Assembly: GCF_000424665.1 (NCBI RefSeq)
Contig: NZ_AUKI01000001.1
Coordinates: 1-64,000, forward strand
Origin: Salinimicrobium terrae DSM 17865
Lineage (GTDB): Bacteria; Bacteroidota; Bacteroidia; Flavobacteriales; Flavobacteriaceae
DNA: 64,000 nucleotides
Reading direction: 5' to 3'
Part shown: positions 43,381-52,115 of the stretch, piece by piece
How positions within the stretch are numbered: position 1 is the first letter of the stretch
Layout: each line of letters opens with the position of its first letter
The notes under the pieces: model-generated
What the model saw: only the letters and a program-made list of their open reading frames with translations
Told to the model about the DNA's origin: nothing
The model's database searches: none
Position numbers and translations under genes: made by a program

Positions 43381-44850
43381 CTATTCGTCTTTAAAAAGTA
43401 TTGTGTAACTCAAGTAAACAGCTGCCACAGCTGCGAGTAAAAAGAACAGGATTGCGAGTCCTGGATATCCAAAGATCATAAAAGGGGAGGGGACACTCAT
43501 CAACATTGCGGCACCAATAATCATAGCCGCAATGATAAGTCCAAGCGTAATTCGATTGGCCACTTTTTGAAAACCATCTGTAAACCTTTTTTCGTCAATT
43601 GCATCTATACGAAAACGAAATTCGTTTCGGGCAAGGTTCTCTGTTATCTTATCCAGGCGATCGGGAAGGTTTTCCATTAGCTTTTTGGAATCCAATAACA
43701 CCGAAAATAATTCCTCTGGTTTTAACTCATTCAGCATTTTGTTATGCAGTAACTTATTCATGTAATTTCTTACTGCTTCTCTCAAATTGTATTCAGGTGC
43801 CAAAAATGCGACTATTTGATCCATGTTCAGCAGGATCTTTCCGAGGATATTAACCTCTACGGGGAGATGTATGCCATTCATGGCAGCACTTCTGTTCATC
43901 TGGATCAACAATTTTCCGGTCTGCATATCCTGTGCCGTACTATTACTGCTTTCCTGCACCATGACACTTATCTGCTTTCTGAATTCCTTTTCGGTGGCAT
44001 GCTCGGTAATATCGCTCATGTTTATAAGAATATCAGCAATCTCTTCTCCGTCATTCTTACTCAATCCTAACAATAGTCTTAGCAAATGATCTTTCATCTT
44101 CTTGGAAAACTGGGCTACCATTCCAAGATCCATAAGAGCGATCTTTTCATTTGCCAGAAGATGAATATTACCCGGGTGAGGATCTGCATGTACAAATCCG
44201 TCAGATACTATTTGCTTTAGGTATGCTTCAATAAACTCATCAACAAGTGCTGTGTAATCATTTTCAGTCTTTTTAAGAGGTGAAACGCTGGTAATCTTTT
44301 TCCCCTTTACATACTCCATGGTGAGAACGCGGGAGGTAGTATAGTCGGGGAATGGCTGTGGTACTATTAGCCTTCGATAATCTTTGAGATTTATTCCCAG
44401 AGTGACCAGATTACTTGCCTCCCTAAGATAATCCAATTCATGTAGCATAATCCTTCTCAGTTCTGCCAGGACATCATTAAAACCATACTTTTTGCCAACT
44501 TCTGTATGTTTTACGGCGAGACCTGCCATTTCTTCAAGAGTATCAAGATCTTCCATAAATTTTTTCCTGATATCGGGTCTCTGGACTTTTACAGCAACTG
44601 TTTTCCCTGATCTTAATTCGGCCAGATGGACCTGACCTATAGAAGCACTGGCTAAAGGCTCTTCCTTGAAAAAATTAAAGGCTTTCGAGATTTTATTACC
44701 AATTTCTCCTTCTACGATCTCTCTCACTTCTTCATAAGGGATGGTGGGAAGGTCGTCCTGAAGCGAAGCTAAAGCTTTTAAGTACCGATCTGGTAAAAGA
44801 TCGGGCCGGGTAGAAAGCAACTGTCCCAATTTGACATAGGTGGGACCCAT
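43381..44850 (-). CDS. ABC1/AarF/UbiB-family atypical kinase (ORF after internal stop)
   Basis: The 489 residues hold the ABC1 kinase fold. YVKLGQLLSTRPDLLP is the KxGQ motif, and LASASIGQVHLAEL is the Ala-rich loop that replaces the P-loop. VAVKVQRP carries the ATP-binding Lys. DGFVHADPHPGNI is the catalytic loop and LMDLGMVAQ the DFG-like site. Two C-terminal helices anchor it in the membrane. The family supports quinone or isoprenoid-lipid metabolism. The expected 50-60 residues before the KxGQ motif lie upstream in the same frame, but an in-frame TAA at 44890-44892 separates them. Restart at the Met of QMGPTYV is possible. Confidence 0.8.
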   Translation of the reverse strand: MGPTYVKLGQLLSTRPDLLPDRYLKALASLQDDLPTIPYEEVREIVEGEIGNKISKAFNFFKEEPLASASIGQVHLAELRSGKTVAVKVQRPDIRKKFMEDLDTLEEMAGLAVKHTEVGKKYGFNDVLAELRRIMLHELDYLREASNLVTLGINLKDYRRLIVPQPFPDYTTSRVLTMEYVKGKKITSVSPLKKTENDYTALVDEFIEAYLKQIVSDGFVHADPHPGNIHLLANEKIALMDLGMVAQFSKKMKDHLLRLLLGLSKNDGEEIADILINMSDITEHATEKEFRKQISVMVQESSNSTAQDMQTGKLLIQMNRSAAMNGIHLPVEVNILGKILLNMDQIVAFLAPEYNLREAVRNYMNKLLHNKMLNELKPEELFSVLLDSKKLMENLPDRLDKITENLARNEFRFRIDAIDEKRFTDGFQKVANRITLGLIIAAMIIGAAMLMSVPSPFMIFGYPGLAILFFLLAAVAAVYLSYTILFKDE

Positions 44851-44889
44851 TTGTTTAAGGTCTTCAACCAGCTCTTCCGGAGATTGTTC

Positions 44890-45027
44890 TTAATCACTAA
44901 AATTTCGAGCTGTTTCTTCTTCCATAGCGTTTGAAGCAGTTTCATGTAAAAGCTCACTGTTCCAGTACTTTAACATAAAACTCAAAAACTTCTGGTATCG
45001 CTCAATATTTGCGGGGAGAATAGACAT
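44890..45027 (-). pseudogene. 5' part of the AarF-like gene, cut off by an in-frame TAA
   Basis: An ATG at 45025-45027 opens 45 codons (MSILPANIERYQKFLSF to ARNFSD) that stop at TAA 44890-44892. The same frame then continues without shift through EQSPEELVEDLKQMGPTYV into the kinase ORF. The joined frame would give about 548 residues, the normal size for this family. So the gene looks complete but for one stop codon. This is either a real nonsense mutation or a base-call error. The first half of the gene shows no other damage. Confidence 0.75.
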
Positions 45028-45234
45028 AAAACTGAAGTATATTATTTTACTGAGTTATGTTAAAAATAATATTTTAAATATCACTCGAAGGAAGTTTTGA
45101 GAATTTTTAACTGAAGTGTGATTTTAGGCTAAACCAAGGATTTATATTTTTTATCTTGATTAGAGGCAACAAGTTGATATTAGTTAGATTAAAAATTTAT
45201 TCCTTTTTTAAGGGAAAAAAGGCAATAAAAGGTT

Positions 45235-45264
45235 TGCAAAGATGTATCTGAACACATACATTTG
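45235..45264 (+). promoter_or_regulatory. tRNA promoter, TTG-N19-TACATTTG
   Basis: TTG 45235-45237 and TACATTTG 45257-45264 are 19 bases apart, an exact Bacteroidota promoter. It ends 37 bases before tRNA-Ser and probably drives both tRNA genes. Confidence 0.65.
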
Positions 45265-45301
45265 CAACCGCAAAATATTTGCAAGTTCATATACATTACA
45301 A

Positions 45302-45386
45302 GGAGAGTTGCCAGAGTGGTTAATGGAGCAGTTTGCTAAACTGTCGACGAGCAATTGTCGCGTGAGTTCGAATCTCACACTCTCCG
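45302..45386 (+). tRNA. tRNA-Ser (GCT)
   Basis: This is 85 bases without an encoded CCA. The acceptor stem GGAGAGT/ACTCTCC closes around a class II cloverleaf with a long variable arm (GTCGACGAGCAATTGTCGC). The anticodon stem-loop CAGTTTGCTAAACTG gives anticodon GCT at 45335-45337, reading AGC/AGU serine codons. The T arm is GTGAGTTCGAATCTCAC. The discriminator base is G45386, as expected for serine. Confidence 0.95.
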
Positions 45387-45504
45387 CTAAATGAATTCAA
45401 GATTCAGGATTTAGAATTCAGGATTTTTCAATTTATCTTGTCTGCTTTGGGAGGTAATTGGATTTGAAAAATTGTTAATTGAAATTATCAGCTTAAGCTG
45501 ATCT

Positions 45505-45579
45505 CGGGGTGTAGCGTAGCCCGGTTATCGCGCCTGCTTTGGGAGCAGGAGGCCGCAGGTTCGAATCCTGCCACCCCGA
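45505..45579 (+). tRNA. tRNA-Pro (TGG)
   Basis: This is 75 bases without an encoded CCA. The acceptor stem CGGGGTG/CACCCCG, the anticodon stem CCTGC/GCAGG with loop TTTGGGA giving TGG at 45540-45542, and the T arm GCAGGTTCGAATCCTGC are intact. It lies about 120 bases after tRNA-Ser, probably in the same transcript, and is followed by a terminator. Confidence 0.95.
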
Positions 45580-45585
45580 CGAAAT

Positions 45586-45616
45586 AAAGCCTTGCACAAA
45601 AGTGCAGGGCTTTTTT
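45586..45616 (+). terminator. Rho-independent terminator after the tRNA genes
   Basis: AAAGCCTTGCAC and GTGCAGGGCTTT form a 12-bp stem (one G-T pair) around an AAAA loop, followed by a run of T. It lies 7 bases after tRNA-Pro. Confidence 0.85.
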
Positions 45617-45986
45617 GTTGGTCCCAGGCGCCAGCCTGTGCAGGCATTGTTTCAGTTCCACTCCAAAGGATCACCGACCGCAGGGAGGTAATTTGAAAAT
45701 TGAAGAGACGATAGTAGAGGTGCTAATTGTCACAATTTGCTCTTGAAAATTAGAGGGTCCCGCACCTTTTTGGACTTATCAAAAAGCCTTCAGAAAAAAC
45801 TCTGAGCTGAAATTTCCTTTTTAAAAATGTCATTTTTCAAGAGTATTTTTGAAAGATCTTTTGTAAATTCTTCTTTTGGTGAGAAGGACAAAACTATAGA
45901 AGGAAAAACCTCCAGATTTCCTATTTTTGCACTCCCAATAAAATTCCGAATCTGAAGATTATCTAAATTTATAATAAACTCATTAT
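45617..45986. other. Non-coding gap after the tRNA terminator
   Basis: This is 370 bases without a supported gene. It contains a lone TATTTTTG (45922-45929) fitting the -7 consensus, 57 bases before the next start, but no TTG at the right distance. A 42-codon frame at 45827-45955 lacks recognisable features. Confidence 0.45.
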
Positions 45987-46808
45987 TTGATCAATCCGCC
46001 TTTATACCAGTCTAGATTTGATGCCCTGCAATGCTGTGTCCTTATCCCAACATATAATAATGATAGAACTCTTCAAAGGGTAATCGATGAGGTGCATCTT
46101 TATACCAGCAATATGATAGTGGTAAATGATGGTTCTACAGATGATACTGCCAGTGTTCTCCAGCAATTTTCTTTCCTTCGGGTAATCCATATTCCTGTGA
46201 ACAAAGGGAAAGGTAATGCACTTAAAAGAGGTTTTAAGGAAGCTTCTAAAATGGGTTTTAAGTATGCGATTTCTATGGATTCAGACGGGCAGCATTATCC
46301 CGATGACTTCCGTGTGTTTTTGGATGCTCTGGAGGATCATCTTCCTGCCGAACCTGAACTTCTGGTTATCGGCTCCCGAAAAATGGACGATCCTACAGTT
46401 CCCGACAAAAGTAGTATAGGAAACCGTTTTTCCAGCTTCTGGTATCGGGTTGAAACCGGAGTGAAACTCCAGGACACCCAGTGTGGGTACAGACTTTATC
46501 CTCTCGAAGCCCTGAATTCTCTCACTTTGTACACCTCTCGTTTTGAACTGGAGATTGAAGTGATTGTAAAAGCGGCCTGGAATGGGGTGAAGGTGATAAA
46601 TTTACCCGTAAAGGTGCTGTACGATCCCAAGGAAAGGGTTACTCATTTCAAGCCCTGGCAGGACGTTGCAAGGATCACCGTGTTAAATGTTTATTTTGTC
46701 TTTATTGCGGTTTTTTACATCGCACCACGCAATTTTCTGCGGAAGTTTCGCTCATCAAAAGAAAATATTTCTGAAAATAAAATCTCCCGTGAGGTTCCTC
46801 TGGAATAA
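45987..46808 (+). CDS. Family 2 glycosyltransferase, DPM1/dolichyl-phosphate-mannose synthase-like
   Basis: This 273-residue GT-A enzyme has VLIPTYNNDRTLQRVIDEV, IVVNDGSTDDT, then MDSDGQHYPDDF with the metal-binding DxD. DTQCGYRLYPLEAL is characteristic of the polyprenyl-phosphate-sugar synthase branch. A single hydrophobic segment near residue 230-248 may tether it to the membrane. No in-frame ATG lies ahead of the catalytic core, so the start is TTG 45987. It is outside the capsule locus and separated from it by the tRNAs, so it is more likely a core lipid-glycosylation gene. Confidence 0.8.
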   Translation: MINPPLYQSRFDALQCCVLIPTYNNDRTLQRVIDEVHLYTSNMIVVNDGSTDDTASVLQQFSFLRVIHIPVNKGKGNALKRGFKEASKMGFKYAISMDSDGQHYPDDFRVFLDALEDHLPAEPELLVIGSRKMDDPTVPDKSSIGNRFSSFWYRVETGVKLQDTQCGYRLYPLEALNSLTLYTSRFELEIEVIVKAAWNGVKVINLPVKVLYDPKERVTHFKPWQDVARITVLNVYFVFIAVFYIAPRNFLRKFRSSKENISENKISREVPLE

Positions 46809-46817
46809 CGCCCTACT

Positions 46818-47996
46818 TTAACTTTTTTGACAAAGCAGTACTACCTTCTCCTCGTTGAGAAGTGTAGTGAAAAACAGGTAATTCTCTCCTCCGTCTTTAA
46901 TTTTGAACTGACTCCGGAGTTCTGCAACAGTTTCAGGAAAATTGCGGGTGGTGATATTGGCTTTTTTTAACTGAAAGTCCTTTTTCAAATGTTTCTTTCT
47001 GAAAGGTAGTACTTGCAGGATCTTAAAACGCCTTCCCGGAAATTCAACAGGTTCTTCCGAAGTATATAACTGAGTATTTGGATGTAGTTTTTTAAGTCCA
47101 AATTCTTTTCCCAGGGCAGCAAATAAGCCGCTTTTCATTATGGCCGCATTTGGTTCGTAAAGAAAAATTTCAGGATCACTGTAAACTTCTGCTATTAGAG
47201 CGTTGTCAAAGGAACTTTCAAACAGTTGTTTTTCCTTCTTCTGAAAATTAATTGTTTTTATACGAATCTCTTCTGAAACATTTTTCTTAAAAATCCACAG
47301 CAATTCTTTCACATCATTTTCCACAGCGACTATGTGGATTTCATGCACATTTTGAAGTTCCCTGAGCCCGGCCTGAAGGTCTAGCAGGGGGGAAGTCTTC
47401 AAAAGAATACTATCGGTTTTTTCCTGAAGCAACTCCAGGTTTTTGGGAATATTGGGTAAACAATCCGACAGGAAAAATACGCGTCCGCCGGCTTCGTCTC
47501 GTCTGGAAGGATCTATATAGATCCAGTCAAATTTTTCTGAAGTATTTTTCAGAAATTCTATTCCATCCCCGGCCTCAGAAATGACATTTTTAGCACCCAA
47601 TAGTTCAAAGTTGTGAGCGGCGATTTCCTGCAGATGAGGATTAAGTTCAAAATGTCTTACTTGTTCAAATTTTTCAGCAAAATAGTAAGAATCAATTCCG
47701 AAGCCACCTGTTATATCGGCCAGGTTATGGCCCTGGATTAGGGAAGCCTTATATTTTGCAGTGATCTCTGAAGAAGTTTGCTCTAAATTGACATTTGGAG
47801 GGTAAATGATTCCACTTTTTTCAAACCAGAGAGGCAATTTTTTTTCAGCTTTTTTCTTACCTGAAATTTGCACCAAAAGCTCCTGAATGGAAATGCCTTC
47901 AAAAGGACTGCCCTGAAATGCCATTTTTGACAGCTCAGTTTTATGATGCTTTTCAAGATATTCCTGAACCTCGTTATTTAGAAGTTTCTGGTTCAA
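46818..47996 (-). CDS. THUMP-like class I SAM-dependent methyltransferase (PG_1098 type)
   Basis: The 392 residues contain NLADITGGFGIDSYYFAE, the SAM-binding loop (about 92-109), HFELNPHLQEIAAHNF, and WIYIDPSRRDEAGGRVFF with the DPSRR motif seen in this Bacteroidota family. The C-terminal part is the ferredoxin-like/THUMP-like extension. A nucleic-acid methyltransferase role is likely, though the substrate is not known to me. The start is TTG 47996, and it abuts the AI-2E transporter gene directly. Confidence 0.78.
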   Translation of the reverse strand: MNQKLLNNEVQEYLEKHHKTELSKMAFQGSPFEGISIQELLVQISGKKKAEKKLPLWFEKSGIIYPPNVNLEQTSSEITAKYKASLIQGHNLADITGGFGIDSYYFAEKFEQVRHFELNPHLQEIAAHNFELLGAKNVISEAGDGIEFLKNTSEKFDWIYIDPSRRDEAGGRVFFLSDCLPNIPKNLELLQEKTDSILLKTSPLLDLQAGLRELQNVHEIHIVAVENDVKELLWIFKKNVSEEIRIKTINFQKKEKQLFESSFDNALIAEVYSDPEIFLYEPNAAIMKSGLFAALGKEFGLKKLHPNTQLYTSEEPVEFPGRRFKILQVLPFRKKHLKKDFQLKKANITTRNFPETVAELRSQFKIKDGGENYLFFTTLLNEEKVVLLCQKS

Positions 47997-49085
47997 TTAA
48001 AGATCCCTGGTCAGGCGTTTAACGATCTTGTATTCACTTAAAGATTCTTTTGCAATGACCTTGATCGCAGTATAAAAAGGCACTGCCACAACCATCCCTA
48101 AAATTCCGAAAGTTAATCCCGCAATAAGGATAATCAGGAAGATCTCAAGGGGATGTGATCGCACACTAGCTCCAAAAATAAGTGGCTGATTAATAAAATT
48201 ATCGATCAACTGGCAAATTAGATATCCGGCCATAACATAGACAAGTTGGGGCAGGATAATAGTTTGGAAATCAGCTCCCAGGTTGCTGGAAATCACAAAA
48301 AGAGAGATCAAAATTCCTGAAATAATCGGCCCCAGGTAAGGGACTACATTTAAAAAAGCACAAATTAAGGCAATGGCAATAGGATTTTTTATTTCGAACA
48401 GAGATAACAATATACTATATAGAATAAACAAGACGGTTATCTGCATGGTGAGACCAACAAAATAGCGGGATAGTAATACCTTTATCTTATTAAAAACCCG
48501 TTGAAATTTATCCTCATGGCCTCTGTTAGAGAAGACCAGGATACTGTTGAGCATTAGACGGCTATCTTTTAAAAAAAAGAAGGAAATAAAAATTATGGAA
48601 AATACCGCGATAATACCCGCTCCCAGTATTCCGAAAAAACTATTCAGGTAACGGGGGATTGTGGCCAGATCAAAATTTCGTGCAAATTCGGTTTGTTTAA
48701 TACCTTCAATAATATTGATTTCTTCAACTCCAAGATAATTATTGATCTGATTATTAAGTTCATTTAAGTCCCTGGTAAAAGCATCCATATCTATTTGTCC
48801 CAAATTTTTACTTTGTTCCACTACAATCGGAATAAAGATCGTGATCAAACCGATAAAACTCGAGAGTACGAGCAGCAGGACAATGACCACCGCGAGCTTA
48901 TTGGGAACCCTAAGTTGATTTTTAAGAAAAAGGACTACAGGACGTCCTACAAGGGAGATTACTCCGGCAATAGCGATATAAACCAGGACCGACTGTATGA
49001 GGTACAGAAAATAAAGAAGAAAAACCACTCCTAATAATATGGCAATGGCTCGAAGGATTCCGTAGGAAAGTTCTTTTTCGTTCAC
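47997..49085 (-). CDS. AI-2E family transporter (PerM/YdiK-like)
   Basis: This 362-residue inner-membrane protein has about eight hydrophobic helices arranged as in the AI-2E/PerM family: two pairs at the N-terminus, a soluble loop (about 85-145), and a C-terminal cluster. NVVPYLGPIISGI and GILGMVVAVPFYTAIKV are family signatures. The family exports diverse substrates and the true one is not known here. The start is GTG 49085. Confidence 0.85.
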   Translation of the reverse strand: MNEKELSYGILRAIAILLGVVFLLYFLYLIQSVLVYIAIAGVISLVGRPVVLFLKNQLRVPNKLAVVIVLLLVLSSFIGLITIFIPIVVEQSKNLGQIDMDAFTRDLNELNNQINNYLGVEEINIIEGIKQTEFARNFDLATIPRYLNSFFGILGAGIIAVFSIIFISFFFLKDSRLMLNSILVFSNRGHEDKFQRVFNKIKVLLSRYFVGLTMQITVLFILYSILLSLFEIKNPIAIALICAFLNVVPYLGPIISGILISLFVISSNLGADFQTIILPQLVYVMAGYLICQLIDNFINQPLIFGASVRSHPLEIFLIILIAGLTFGILGMVVAVPFYTAIKVIAKESLSEYKIVKRLTRDL

Positions 49086-49104
49086 TAGGTAAATATATTA
49101 TTTC

Positions 49105-49617
49105 TCATTGAACTGGCTGCAGCCTTTTAGTAATTTCAAAGAGTGCAATTGCAGCTGCATGGCTTACATTCATGCTGCTGTTTTCTCCAAACATATTTAT
49201 ATGCAGAAGATTATCGGCCTTTTCCAAAATCTCATTCTTCACTCCCAGTCTTTCATTTCCCAGCACCAAAGCCACTCTGTCATTAGCCCGTAAATTACAC
49301 TCCTGAATTGGAATACTTCCTGAACCTATTTCAAGAGCGAGAATTTCATATCCCGATAATTTTAATTCCCGGATAACAGCTTCGGAATTATCCCGCTCCT
49401 CAAAAAGCACATTTTTGACAGTGGATCTGGCTGTCCTCTTTAACCTGTTGCTGTTTAAGTCTACCAAACTTTCACAGAAAAGTAGCTTTTCAACCCCAAA
49501 AGCATCGGCTAGCCGAAATAAGCTACCCAGGTTCGCCGGACTGGAAATTCCGTCCAAAACTAAAACAATAGGAAATTGCTTCTTTTTGAAAGTGGTGGAA
49601 TCGTGAGTTGCCTGCAT
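49105..49617 (-). CDS. TrmH/SpoU-family RNA 2'-O-methyltransferase
   Basis: The 170 residues are a single SPOUT domain: VLDGISSPANLGSLFRLAD (motif 1), VALVLGNERLGV (motif 2), and SSMNVSHAAAIALFE (motif 3). It lacks the N-terminal substrate-binding domain of larger relatives, which fits the short TrmH/TrmL-like group. The target is a tRNA or rRNA ribose. The start overlaps the preceding DUF4159 stop by one base. Confidence 0.85.
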   Translation of the reverse strand: MQATHDSTTFKKKQFPIVLVLDGISSPANLGSLFRLADAFGVEKLLFCESLVDLNSNRLKRTARSTVKNVLFEERDNSEAVIRELKLSGYEILALEIGSGSIPIQECNLRANDRVALVLGNERLGVKNEILEKADNLLHINMFGENSSMNVSHAAAIALFEITKRLQPVQ

Positions 49618-50261
49618 TAATTAGAAAAAGCAAATTTCATGATGTTCGCTCCCATTTGAAGCGCCTTTAACCTCACCTCTTCGGGATCATTGTGTACCTC
49701 TGAGTCTTCCCAGCCATCACCAAGATCGGTTTCAAAAGTAAACAGGCAGAGGAGCCGTCCATTTTCAAAAATTCCAAATGCCTGTGGACGAAGTCCGTCA
49801 TGTTCATGAATTTTTGGTAGTCCATTTGGAAAATTATATGCTGCAGAAAAGATAGGATGGGAGGCGGGAAGTTCCTCGAGCTCTTTATCCGGAAATACTT
49901 TCTCCAGCTCCCTGCGAATATACTCATTCATGCCGTAATTGTCATCAATGTGCAAAAATCCTCCTCCAAGAAGATAATTCCTCAAATTTAAAGCGTCTTC
50001 ATCACTGAAGAACACATTTCCATGACCCGTCATAAAAATAAAAGGATATTGAAAAATATCTGTACTACCGGGTTCTACTGTCGCAGGTTGAGGGTCAATT
50101 GAGGTTTTAATATTTTGATTAGAGAATTCAATTAGATTCGGTACCGCAGTAGGATTACTGTACCAATCGCCCCCACCTCCGTATTTGAGTACTGCAACCT
50201 TTTGTGCCTGCACGTTCGACGAAAAGGAAAATAAGAAAAGGATTAAAAACAGTTTTTTCAT
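49617..50261 (-). CDS. DUF4159 domain protein, exported
   Basis: The 214-residue precursor has a signal peptide (KKLFLILFLFSFSSNVQAQ), so it is secreted or periplasmic. Inside, KYGGGGDWYSNPTAVPNL, FIFMTGHGNVFFSDEDALNLR and GGGFLHIDDNYGMNEYIRRE match DUF4159, a ThuA/glutamine-amidotransferase-like fold. Its function is not known. It is packed between rsmE and trmH in an RNA-modification run, which may be just operon economy. Confidence 0.85.
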   Translation of the reverse strand: MKKLFLILFLFSFSSNVQAQKVAVLKYGGGGDWYSNPTAVPNLIEFSNQNIKTSIDPQPATVEPGSTDIFQYPFIFMTGHGNVFFSDEDALNLRNYLLGGGFLHIDDNYGMNEYIRRELEKVFPDKELEELPASHPIFSAAYNFPNGLPKIHEHDGLRPQAFGIFENGRLLCLFTFETDLGDGWEDSEVHNDPEEVRLKALQMGANIMKFAFSN

Positions 50262-50285
50262 GACTCTAAAATAGCAAAAAGGGAA

Positions 50286-50999
50286 TTATTCTTCTTCATT
50301 GATCAAAGCAGCTGTATGACAGGCAACTATCGCAGCAGTTTCAGTTCTTAATCTGCTGTTTCCCAGGCTTACAGGTTCCCAGCCTGCTTTCATTGCTACT
50401 TCTATTTCTTCTTCGGAAAAGTCTCCTTCGGGCCCAATTAAAATGGTCGCTGAAATAGCTTTTTGGAGACTCCTTGAGAGTAATTTTTTTGGCATGGAAT
50501 CTTCACAGTGTGCAATGAACTTGGCTTCCGAATGACCTTTCTTTATAAAATCCTTAAAACTGACAGGTTCATTCAACACCGGGAATCTAGTATGTAGTGA
50601 TTGTTTCAGCGCACTCTGAATCACTCTTTGAAAGCGCTCAGATTTAATTACTTTTCTTTCACTGTGGTCACAAATCACCGGTGTGATCTCCTGAATGCCT
50701 ATTTCTGTGGCTTTTTCCAAAAACCACTCGTATCTGTCATTCATTTTGGTAGGGGCAACTGCAAGGTGTAAATGATAAGGTGCCGGAGGCTCTTTTTCAG
50801 CAGACAATATTCTGGCGCTACAGTTATTAGGCTCGGCCAGAGTGATCTCTGTTTCAAAGATCCAGCTTTTCCCGTTTGTGAGGTGTAAAGTATCTCCTTC
50901 GCGCTTTCTCAGGACTTTCACAATATGCTTACTCTCCTCTCTGGAAAATCGGACTTCCCTATCATTTTCTGTTACTTCAGGATGAAAAAAGAGGTGCAT
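50286..50999 (-). CDS. rsmE: 16S rRNA (uracil-1498-N3)-methyltransferase, RsmE
   Basis: The 237 residues make a PUA-like N-terminal domain and a SPOUT domain with the knot. LLSRSLQKAI, ILIGPEGDFSEEEIEVA and LGNSRLRTETAAIVA are the RsmE signatures. It modifies U1498 of 16S rRNA in the decoding centre. It lies 3 bases after tsaD on the same strand. Confidence 0.92.
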   Translation of the reverse strand: MHLFFHPEVTENDREVRFSREESKHIVKVLRKREGDTLHLTNGKSWIFETEITLAEPNNCSARILSAEKEPPAPYHLHLAVAPTKMNDRYEWFLEKATEIGIQEITPVICDHSERKVIKSERFQRVIQSALKQSLHTRFPVLNEPVSFKDFIKKGHSEAKFIAHCEDSMPKKLLSRSLQKAISATILIGPEGDFSEEEIEVAMKAGWEPVSLGNSRLRTETAAIVACHTAALINEEE

Positions 51000-51002
51000 G
51001 GA

Positions 51003-52025
51003 TTACATTTTAATTCTTGCCTTGGCAGTCACTCCCAGATCGGCAAAATCTTCAGAAATAAATTTATAATGCCCTGCAATGGCGATCATCGCGGCATTAT
51101 CTGTTGTATATTCGAACTTAGGAATATAAGTCTTCCAGCCGTACTTTGCCTGCGCTTCGTGCAGAGTGTTTCTTATTCCGCTATTTGCCGATACTCCTCC
51201 GGCAATTGCGATCTCTGTAATCCCCGTTTGTTTAACTGCCTTCTTTAGTTTGTCCATAAGAATCCCAATGATGGTATGCTGAATTGAAGCACAGATATCT
51301 TCTAGGTTTTCTTCAATGAATTGTGGATTCTGCTTTACCTGCTTCTGAATGAAGTACAAGATCGAAGTTTTTAATCCGCTAAAGCTAAAGTTCAAACCTT
51401 CTACCTTCGGTTTGGGGAAAGGAAAGGCTTTAGGATCACCTTTTTGAGCATTTTTATCTACCAGGGGTCCACCGGGGTAGGGGAGACCAAGGATCTTTGC
51501 GCTTTTATCGAAAGCTTCTCCCACTGCATCATCCAGGGTTTCTCCAATTACTTCCATTTGAAAGTAATCGGTAACTTTTACGATTTGGGTGTGGCCTCCA
51601 CTAATCGTTAGAGCGAGAAACGGAAATTTGGGTTTTTTGAAATCTTTCTCATCGATGAAATGCGCGAGAATATGAGCCTGCATATGGTTGATGTCCAAAA
51701 GGGGAATCTTTAAACCTAAAGACAATGATTTTGCAAAAGAAGTCCCCACAAGGAGCGAACCCATTAAACCCGGGCCACGGGTAAAGGCAACAGCCGTGAG
51801 GTCTTCCTTAGTAATTCCGGCCCTTGAAAGAGCTTCATGAATGACCGGTACAATGTTCTGTTGATGTGCTCGTGAAGCCAACTCGGGCACCACTCCGCCG
51901 TACTTTTGATGAACCTCCTGGGTTGCCACAACATTTGAAAGGATTTTTCCGCTGTGAAGTACTGCAGCAGCGGTGTCATCACAGGAAGATTCAATGCCGA
52001 GTATGTAAATATTTTGTGCTGTCAT
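51003..52025 (-). CDS. tsaD: tRNA N6-adenosine threonylcarbamoyltransferase, TsaD
   Basis: This universal enzyme of t6A37 formation has 340 residues with GIESSCDDTAAAVL at the start, NHMQAHILAHF with the metal His pair, and LTISGGHTQIV. GLPYPGGPLVDK and AGGVSANSGIR follow, then a C-terminal Asp-containing DNAAMIAIAG. Length and all motifs are standard. It is divergently transcribed from tamB across 90 bases. Confidence 0.95.
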   Translation of the reverse strand: MTAQNIYILGIESSCDDTAAAVLHSGKILSNVVATQEVHQKYGGVVPELASRAHQQNIVPVIHEALSRAGITKEDLTAVAFTRGPGLMGSLLVGTSFAKSLSLGLKIPLLDINHMQAHILAHFIDEKDFKKPKFPFLALTISGGHTQIVKVTDYFQMEVIGETLDDAVGEAFDKSAKILGLPYPGGPLVDKNAQKGDPKAFPFPKPKVEGLNFSFSGLKTSILYFIQKQVKQNPQFIEENLEDICASIQHTIIGILMDKLKKAVKQTGITEIAIAGGVSANSGIRNTLHEAQAKYGWKTYIPKFEYTTDNAAMIAIAGHYKFISEDFADLGVTAKARIKM

Positions 52026-52063
52026 CCTTAGTATTTAGGCCCGAAAATTGTTAATATTGCTCG

Positions 52064-52071
52064 CAAAGTTA
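52064..52071 (-). promoter_or_regulatory. Candidate -7 box (TAACTTTG) for tsaD
   Basis: On the minus strand TAACTTTG fits TAnnTTTG and lies 38 bases before the tsaD ATG. No TTG is seen 17-23 bases further upstream, so only the -7 half is supported. Confidence 0.3.
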
Positions 52072-52115
52072 TAACTAAAAAATCTATCAGAAAATTCTGG
52101 AAAATACTAGGTAAA

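Noticed and set aside
43599-44089. Overlapping 84-88-residue + strand frames opposite the AarF-like gene
   Set aside because: They mirror the conserved kinase coding sequence and show no independent features.
45922-45929. TATTTTTG box upstream of the GT2 gene at 45987
   Set aside because: It fits the -7 consensus by itself, but no TTG lies 17-23 bases upstream and such octamers occur by chance in AT-rich DNA.
45827-45955. 42-codon + strand frame beginning MSFFKSIF
   Set aside because: It is short, with no signal or domain, no promoter or conservation evidence, and its composition is not distinctive.
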